A DNA stretch of 7,323 bases from an uncultured Lachnospiraceae bacterium (GTDB lineage Bacteria; Bacillota; Clostridia; Lachnospirales; Lachnospiraceae), in contig CACZTF010000033.1 in assembly GCA_902784025.1 (NCBI GenBank), forward strand, positions 1 through 7,323, in the 5' to 3' direction. The translations under genes were made by a program, and so were the position numbers. Shown piece after piece: positions 4,946-7,323 of the stretch; the stretch's first letter is position 1, and each line of letters begins with the position of its first letter. Under the pieces are notes generated by a model. That model ran no database searches. It worked only from the letters and a program-made list of their open reading frames with translations, and was not told where the DNA came from.

Positions 4946-6214
4946 ATGGCTGACAACGCAGTACTCGCAAGAAATGTAGACGGGGCACCCAAGTGTGACA
5001 TGAGCTCACATACCGTTGCTTTCTCTCACTATAATCATTTTTCTACACAGTTCCCCATCGATCCCGCTACCGGCTCCATCGTAGACGGAGGTATCAAGGA
5101 ACAGGCTGATCAGGTGTTCAAGAACATCGTAGCAGTTATCGAGGGCATTGACAGAAAGGTTTCACAAACCGTACGCGTGTCCATATTCCTCAAAGATATC
5201 GCAGATCTTGATGCTGTGAACGAAGTATATGGTAATTATTTTAAAGATCCTCTTCCTACCAGGACAGTAGTTGCAGTGGACGCCCTTCCTGTAGAAGGCG
5301 CTCTTATCATGGCAGACGCTGTTCTCTCACACGGTCTCGGAACTATTCCGGATGCACCTCAGGCAGATGATCTTATTATTTTGGCAAGAAATGCCGATGA
5401 TGTATACAAGAGTCCGAACTCTACACAGACATGTGCTTTCTCACATTACAATAATATCACTATGCAGATCGGTATAGACAAGGACGGCAGCCTGGTTTCC
5501 GGTGGTGTTAAAGAAGAAGCTAAGCAGGCTCTCCAGAACATCAAGAACATCCTTGCAAGCATAGATGTATGTGTAGATGATATCGTAAAAAATACCATCT
5601 TCCTTAAGGATCTTTCAGATCTTGAGGCCGTAAATGAAGTTTACAAGACTTTCTTCCCCGACACTGCCATTGCAAGAACCGTTAAGTATGTTCCCGCACG
5701 CAGTGTTGTTAAGGTTAAGGATCTTCCCAAGGGAGCATGCGTAGCCGTAGAGGCTGTTGTTTCCCATGGTGACGGTACTCCTCCCCAGCTTGTTGAGGAC
5801 AGACACGGTCTTATCGTAGAGCCTAACAACACAGATAAGGCTCCCAAGTGCTGCTGCTCTACACAGACTGTTGCATTTTCACACTATAACAACATCGGAG
5901 CCCAGTTTGGCAAGGAAGCAGGTTCAGACAGTTTTGTTTCAGGCGGAGCAGGCGCAGAGGCTGAGCAGGCACTTACAAACATCAAGGCTATCGTAGAAAG
6001 CGTAGATCACAAGCTTGAGGATGTGGTTAAAGTTAACATTTACTTAAAGGATATCGCTGATCTTGCAGCTGTTGATGAAGCTTACAAGAAGTTCTTCCCC
6101 GACGGAACACCCGCAAGAAGAGTTGTAGGTGTGGGCGAGATCCTTAAGGGCGGTTCCGTTATGATCGACGCTGTAGTTTCTAATGCAGAAGGAACACCTC
6201 CCTTTGCAGACTGA
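4946..6214 (+). CDS. Three tandem RidA/YjgF (Rid) domains in one 422-residue protein
   Basis: RidA proteins hydrolyse reactive enamine/imine intermediates released by PLP enzymes such as threonine/serine dehydratase, giving 2-oxoacid and ammonia. A normal RidA has about 128 residues and forms a homotrimer with active sites between subunits. Here three complete copies follow each other: about 4-135, 142-280 and 288-418. Each contains AFSHYN (25-30, 164-169, 310-315), a helix of the EQA..(V/A)(F/L).NI type, a (F/Y)LKD(I/L)(A/S)DL strand (81-88, 220-226, 367-373), a (T/A)R(T/S/R)V loop with the carboxylate-binding Arg (R106, R244 or R252, R391), and a closing (L/V)S(H/N)..GT(P/I)P. The conserved Glu near the end is Asp124, Glu269 and Asp408 respectively. 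Copy 2 has an extra eight residues at its Arg loop, and copy 3 has a KCCC cluster (301-304). There is no signal peptide, so it is cytoplasmic. It stands alone between its own promoter and terminator, so genome context gives no substrate. The Rid assignment is firm; activity and substrate are inferred. Confidence 0.92.
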   Translation: MADNAVLARNVDGAPKCDMSSHTVAFSHYNHFSTQFPIDPATGSIVDGGIKEQADQVFKNIVAVIEGIDRKVSQTVRVSIFLKDIADLDAVNEVYGNYFKDPLPTRTVVAVDALPVEGALIMADAVLSHGLGTIPDAPQADDLIILARNADDVYKSPNSTQTCAFSHYNNITMQIGIDKDGSLVSGGVKEEAKQALQNIKNILASIDVCVDDIVKNTIFLKDLSDLEAVNEVYKTFFPDTAIARTVKYVPARSVVKVKDLPKGACVAVEAVVSHGDGTPPQLVEDRHGLIVEPNNTDKAPKCCCSTQTVAFSHYNNIGAQFGKEAGSDSFVSGGAGAEAEQALTNIKAIVESVDHKLEDVVKVNIYLKDIADLAAVDEAYKKFFPDGTPARRVVGVGEILKGGSVMIDAVVSNAEGTPPFAD

Positions 6215-6259
6215 TCATAACATTATGCAAATGTAAATGTGCTGTAAAGCATATAAAGA

Positions 6260-6297
6260 CCGGGTTACTGTGTTAAATTACAGTTCCCGGTTTTTTT
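6260..6297 (+). terminator. Rho-independent terminator of the triple-RidA gene
   Basis: CCGGG (6260-6264) pairs with CCCGG (6286-6290), and ACTGT (6267-6271) with ACAGT (6280-6284), leaving TT opposite T as an internal bulge and a small loop. Seven T residues (6291-6297) follow. It starts 46 bases after the stop codon and is a textbook intrinsic terminator; preceding A residues could also pair with the T run, allowing partial bidirectional function. Confidence 0.9.
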
Positions 6298-6321
6298 ACG
6301 GGAAGATTCCGCTGATAAGAC

Positions 6322-6482
6322 AAAAAAAAGCCCGTAGGGATACGAGCTTCTTTTGGAAAAGGTATAACATGGAGAGAACGAACTGTTGCGGCAGATAAAA
6401 ATCTGCCACAGGCAATATTTACAGCCCGTGTATGTACCTTTTCCATTAGGAAGGACTGAAAGAACTTCCTTTTACAACGGGC
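6322..6482 (-). ncRNA. Candidate structured small RNA, about 160 nt, family unassigned
   Basis: On the minus strand this gene-free stretch shows nested pairing. GGAAAAGGTA (6444-6435) pairs with TACCTTTTCC (6364-6355), 10 bp without mismatch. Inside it ACGGGCTGT (6429-6421) pairs with ACAGTTCGT (6386-6378), and inside that GGCAGAT/ATCTGCC (6407-6401 with 6396-6390) forms a 7-bp hairpin. A 5' hairpin AGGAAG/CTTCCT lies at 6470-6448. The RNA would end at GCTCGTA/TACGGGC (6347-6330) plus eight T (6329-6322). Two pairs of the 9-bp helix and one of the terminator are G-U on the minus strand but A-C mismatches on the plus strand, which supports minus-strand transcription. The predicted 5' end GCCCGT is complementary to the 3' ACGGGC. 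The long closing helix with an asymmetric internal loop is reminiscent of 6S RNA, but I cannot assign a family. A run of 152 codons overlaps it and is not convincing as a gene. Confidence 0.6.
6330..6347 (-). terminator. Rho-independent terminator of the candidate small RNA
   Basis: On the minus strand a 7-bp stem GCTCGTA/TACGGGC (one U-G pair) with a TCCC loop is followed immediately by eight T residues at 6329-6322. It faces the triple-RidA terminator at 6260-6297, so the two transcripts converge. No protein gene upstream on this strand would need it, which is the main reason to suspect an RNA gene. Confidence 0.75.
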
Positions 6483-6488
6483 AAATAT

Positions 6489-6497
6489 ATAATAACA
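6489..6497 (-). promoter_or_regulatory. Extended -10 promoter for the candidate small RNA
   Basis: On the minus strand TG-T-TATTAT (6497-6489) fits the extended -10 pattern TGnTATAAT, which can work without a good -35; none is visible upstream. The start would fall near 6482, exactly at the GCCCGT that is complementary to the RNA's 3' end. Confidence 0.5.
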
Positions 6498-6517
6498 CTC
6501 CTTGTTTTTATAATAAG

Positions 6518-6539
6518 CCCCCATGGGGGATATTTTTTT
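6518..6539 (+). terminator. CCCCCATGGGGG palindrome followed by a T tract
   Basis: A perfect 12-bp palindrome (6518-6529) is followed on the plus strand by ATATTTTTTT. It can act as a short GC hairpin terminator that shields the ChrA promoter from plus-strand read-through. Because it also lies about 25 bp upstream of the small-RNA -10 on the other strand, a protein-binding site is an equally good explanation. Confidence 0.4.
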
Positions 6540-6545
6540 AAAATT

Positions 6546-6573
6546 TTTACAAACTTGTACAAGTGTGTATATT
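6546..6573 (+). promoter_or_regulatory. Promoter for the ChrA gene pair
   Basis: TTTACA (6546-6551), 16 bases, then TATATT (6568-6573). The start would be near 6580, leaving a leader of about 70 nt before the ATG at 6649. A second -10-like TATGAT (6602-6607) has no acceptable -35. A dyad-symmetric element occupies the spacer. Confidence 0.55.
6548..6569 (+). promoter_or_regulatory. Dyad operator candidate in the ChrA promoter
   Basis: A 22-bp inverted repeat has a perfect 12-bp core ACTTGTACAAGT (6553-6564), one non-matching base on each side, then TACA (6548-6551) and TGTA (6566-6569). It fills the spacer between the -35 and -10, so a dimeric regulator bound here would block RNA polymerase or remodel the promoter. 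The regulator gene is not in the window. Confidence 0.55.
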
Positions 6574-6648
6574 TTGTGTCCGTAAAAAGATCGGAGATAT
6601 TTATGATAGAATGATAAAATACAGCAATCAACTTTTTCAGGAGTTTTC

Positions 6649-7254
6649 ATGGTCAAAAATGAAGTAAATAACAATATGAAAAAAAACGGGTCCGACACAA
6701 GTATTTTCCGTCTGTTCATCAGTTTTTTCAAGCTGGGGATAATGACTTTCGGCGGCGGTTATGCCATGATCCCTCTGATGCAGAAAGAATTCGTTGAGAA
6801 CAAAGGGTGGATCTCAGATGATGAAATGGCGGAAATGATCGCTGTTTCAGAGTCTACTCCCGGTCCGCTGGCTGTAAATGCAGCGACTTTTATAGGAAAA
6901 AGAATGCGCGGTTTTACGGGATCCCTGTTCTCCACTTTGGGGGTCATACTACCATCCTTCATAATAATACTTATCATATCAAGATTTCTGGACGTCTTTT
7001 CCGAAAACATATATCTTAAGTATGTTTTTTTCGGACTCAGGGCAGGCGTTCTCGCACTGGTGATCAGAGCCCTTATAATAATGGCAAAGAAAGCTCCGCG
7101 AAACATCCTGTCATATTGTATCATCGCAGGTGCTTTTACGGCTGAAGTGATCTTCGGCATACATACCGTGATCATTTTAATAGCAAGTGCAGGTATCGGA
7201 ATTGCTGCCGTCTTTCTTTCAGGCACTGACAGTAATAAGGAGAAGCGATCATGA
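6649..7254 (+). CDS. chrA: Half-size chromate transporter family protein (ChrA), first of a pair
   Basis: A 201-residue membrane protein of the CHR family (chromate ion transporters). Full-length ChrA has two homologous halves; many Firmicutes encode the halves as two adjacent genes whose products work together. Visible hallmarks: FFKLGIMTFGGGYAMIPLM (26-44), GWISDDEMAEMIAVSESTPGP (53-73) with the conserved PGP, and VNAATFIGKRMRGFTGS (76-92). About six hydrophobic segments follow between 20 and 190, and a charged tail (GTDSNKEKRS) ends the protein. The ATG at 6649 follows AGGAG (6639-6643) at five bases; a second Met nine residues later has no ribosome binding site. The stop overlaps the start of the next gene as ATGA, indicating translational coupling. 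Family members export chromate or may carry other anions such as sulfate; the true substrate here is unknown. A probable operator lies in its promoter. Confidence 0.93.
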   Translation: MVKNEVNNNMKKNGSDTSIFRLFISFFKLGIMTFGGGYAMIPLMQKEFVENKGWISDDEMAEMIAVSESTPGPLAVNAATFIGKRMRGFTGSLFSTLGVILPSFIIILIISRFLDVFSENIYLKYVFFGLRAGVLALVIRALIIMAKKAPRNILSYCIIAGAFTAEVIFGIHTVIILIASAGIGIAAVFLSGTDSNKEKRS

Positions 7255-7323
7255 TTTTTCTCAACTTATTTATACCGTTTTTAAAAATAGGAGCTTTTAC
7301 CTTCGGGGGCGGCTACGCCATGA
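7251..7323 (+). CDS. chrA: Second half-size chromate transporter (5' end only)
   Basis: Only the first 24 codons are in the window: a hydrophobic start ending in LKIGAFTFGGGYAM, the same N-terminal CHR-family signature as in the preceding gene. The ATG at 7251 overlaps the upstream TGA (ATGA, 7251-7254) and has AAGGAG (7237-7242) eight bases before it, inside the upstream gene. This is the standard arrangement for paired half-size ChrA subunits, expected to assemble in the membrane as a heteromer. The rest of the gene lies beyond the right edge. Confidence 0.85.
   Translation, partial: MIFLNLFIPFLKIGAFTFGGGYAM

Larger units (their letters stand above)
6215..6648. other. 434-base gene-free region between triple-RidA and ChrA genes
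   Basis: This stretch has no credible protein gene. From left to right it holds the triple-RidA terminator, the terminator and body of the minus-strand small-RNA candidate, its extended -10, the CCCCCATGGGGG palindrome with T tract, the ChrA promoter with its dyad, and an A/T-rich leader. The 6574-6638 portion shows nothing specific beyond A/T-rich leader sequence. Confidence 0.7.

Noticed and set aside
6322..6482. Interpretation of the structured region as a cobalamin riboswitch
   Set aside because: A CCGCAAC-like string on the minus strand resembles part of the cobalamin consensus, but the order of the other conserved elements does not match and no gene follows in the right orientation.
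6273..6731. Open frame of 152 codons on the minus strand across the ridA-chrA gap
   Set aside because: It has no recognisable domain, begins opposite the ChrA coding start, reads through the ncRNA terminator stem and T tract, and ends inside the triple-RidA terminator. The RNA-structure explanation fits better.
6759..7226. Minus-strand open frame opposite the first ChrA gene
   Set aside because: Mirror-frame shadow of a gene with strong family motifs and ribosome binding site; no domain of its own.

Overview
The window looks like chromosomal sequence from a low-to-mid GC Gram-positive anaerobe of the Clostridia, most likely a Lachnospiraceae-type bacterium. This rests on strong AAGGAGG-type ribosome binding sites, frequent ATA and AGA codons, A/T-rich intergenic promoters, T-tract terminators, and the family types present (YbiT/YkpA-type ABC-F, paired half-size ChrA, an MgtE with the MAGNVGTQ motif). 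The taxonomic call is inference; no rRNA or other marker is present. No insertion sequence, CRISPR array, tRNA or integration site was seen.

Layout. Positions 1-4259 are on the minus strand. Read in transcription order they are rdgB (XTP/dITP diphosphatase), an Sfp-type 4'-phosphopantetheinyl transferase, and mgtE (Mg2+ channel/transporter). These probably form one transcript from a good promoter at 4297-4325, ending at a terminator near 1306-1333. A separate promoter at 1233-1261 then drives an ABC-F ATPase gene that runs off the left edge. From 4361 the direction reverses: a small GtrA-family membrane protein gene (4448-4867), a 422-residue protein made of three tandem RidA/YjgF domains (4946-6214) with its own promoter, very strong ribosome binding site and terminator, a 434-base gene-free stretch, and a pair of half-size chromate-transporter (ChrA) genes overlapping by ATGA. 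The second ChrA gene is cut by the right edge.

Most of the window is housekeeping. The most unusual gene is the triple RidA fusion. Free-standing RidA is a homotrimer with active sites at subunit interfaces, so one chain with three non-identical copies suggests a covalently linked pseudo-trimer with three non-equivalent sites. All three copies keep the substrate-binding Arg, but only the middle copy keeps the conserved Glu and only it has an eight-residue insertion at the Arg loop.

The gap at 6215-6648 is not empty. On the minus strand it carries a candidate structured small RNA of about 160 nt. It has an extended -10 promoter, nested helices whose G-U pairs fit only the minus strand, complementary 5' and 3' ends, and a T-tract terminator. 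On the plus strand it holds a 22-bp dyad sitting between the -35 and -10 of the likely ChrA promoter, a good operator candidate.

The genes do not obviously form one pathway. RdgB cleans the nucleotide pool, the PPTase activates carrier proteins encoded elsewhere, MgtE handles magnesium, the ABC-F protein acts on ribosomes, RidA domains typically remove reactive enamine/imine by-products of PLP enzymes, and the ChrA pair exports or exchanges an anion.
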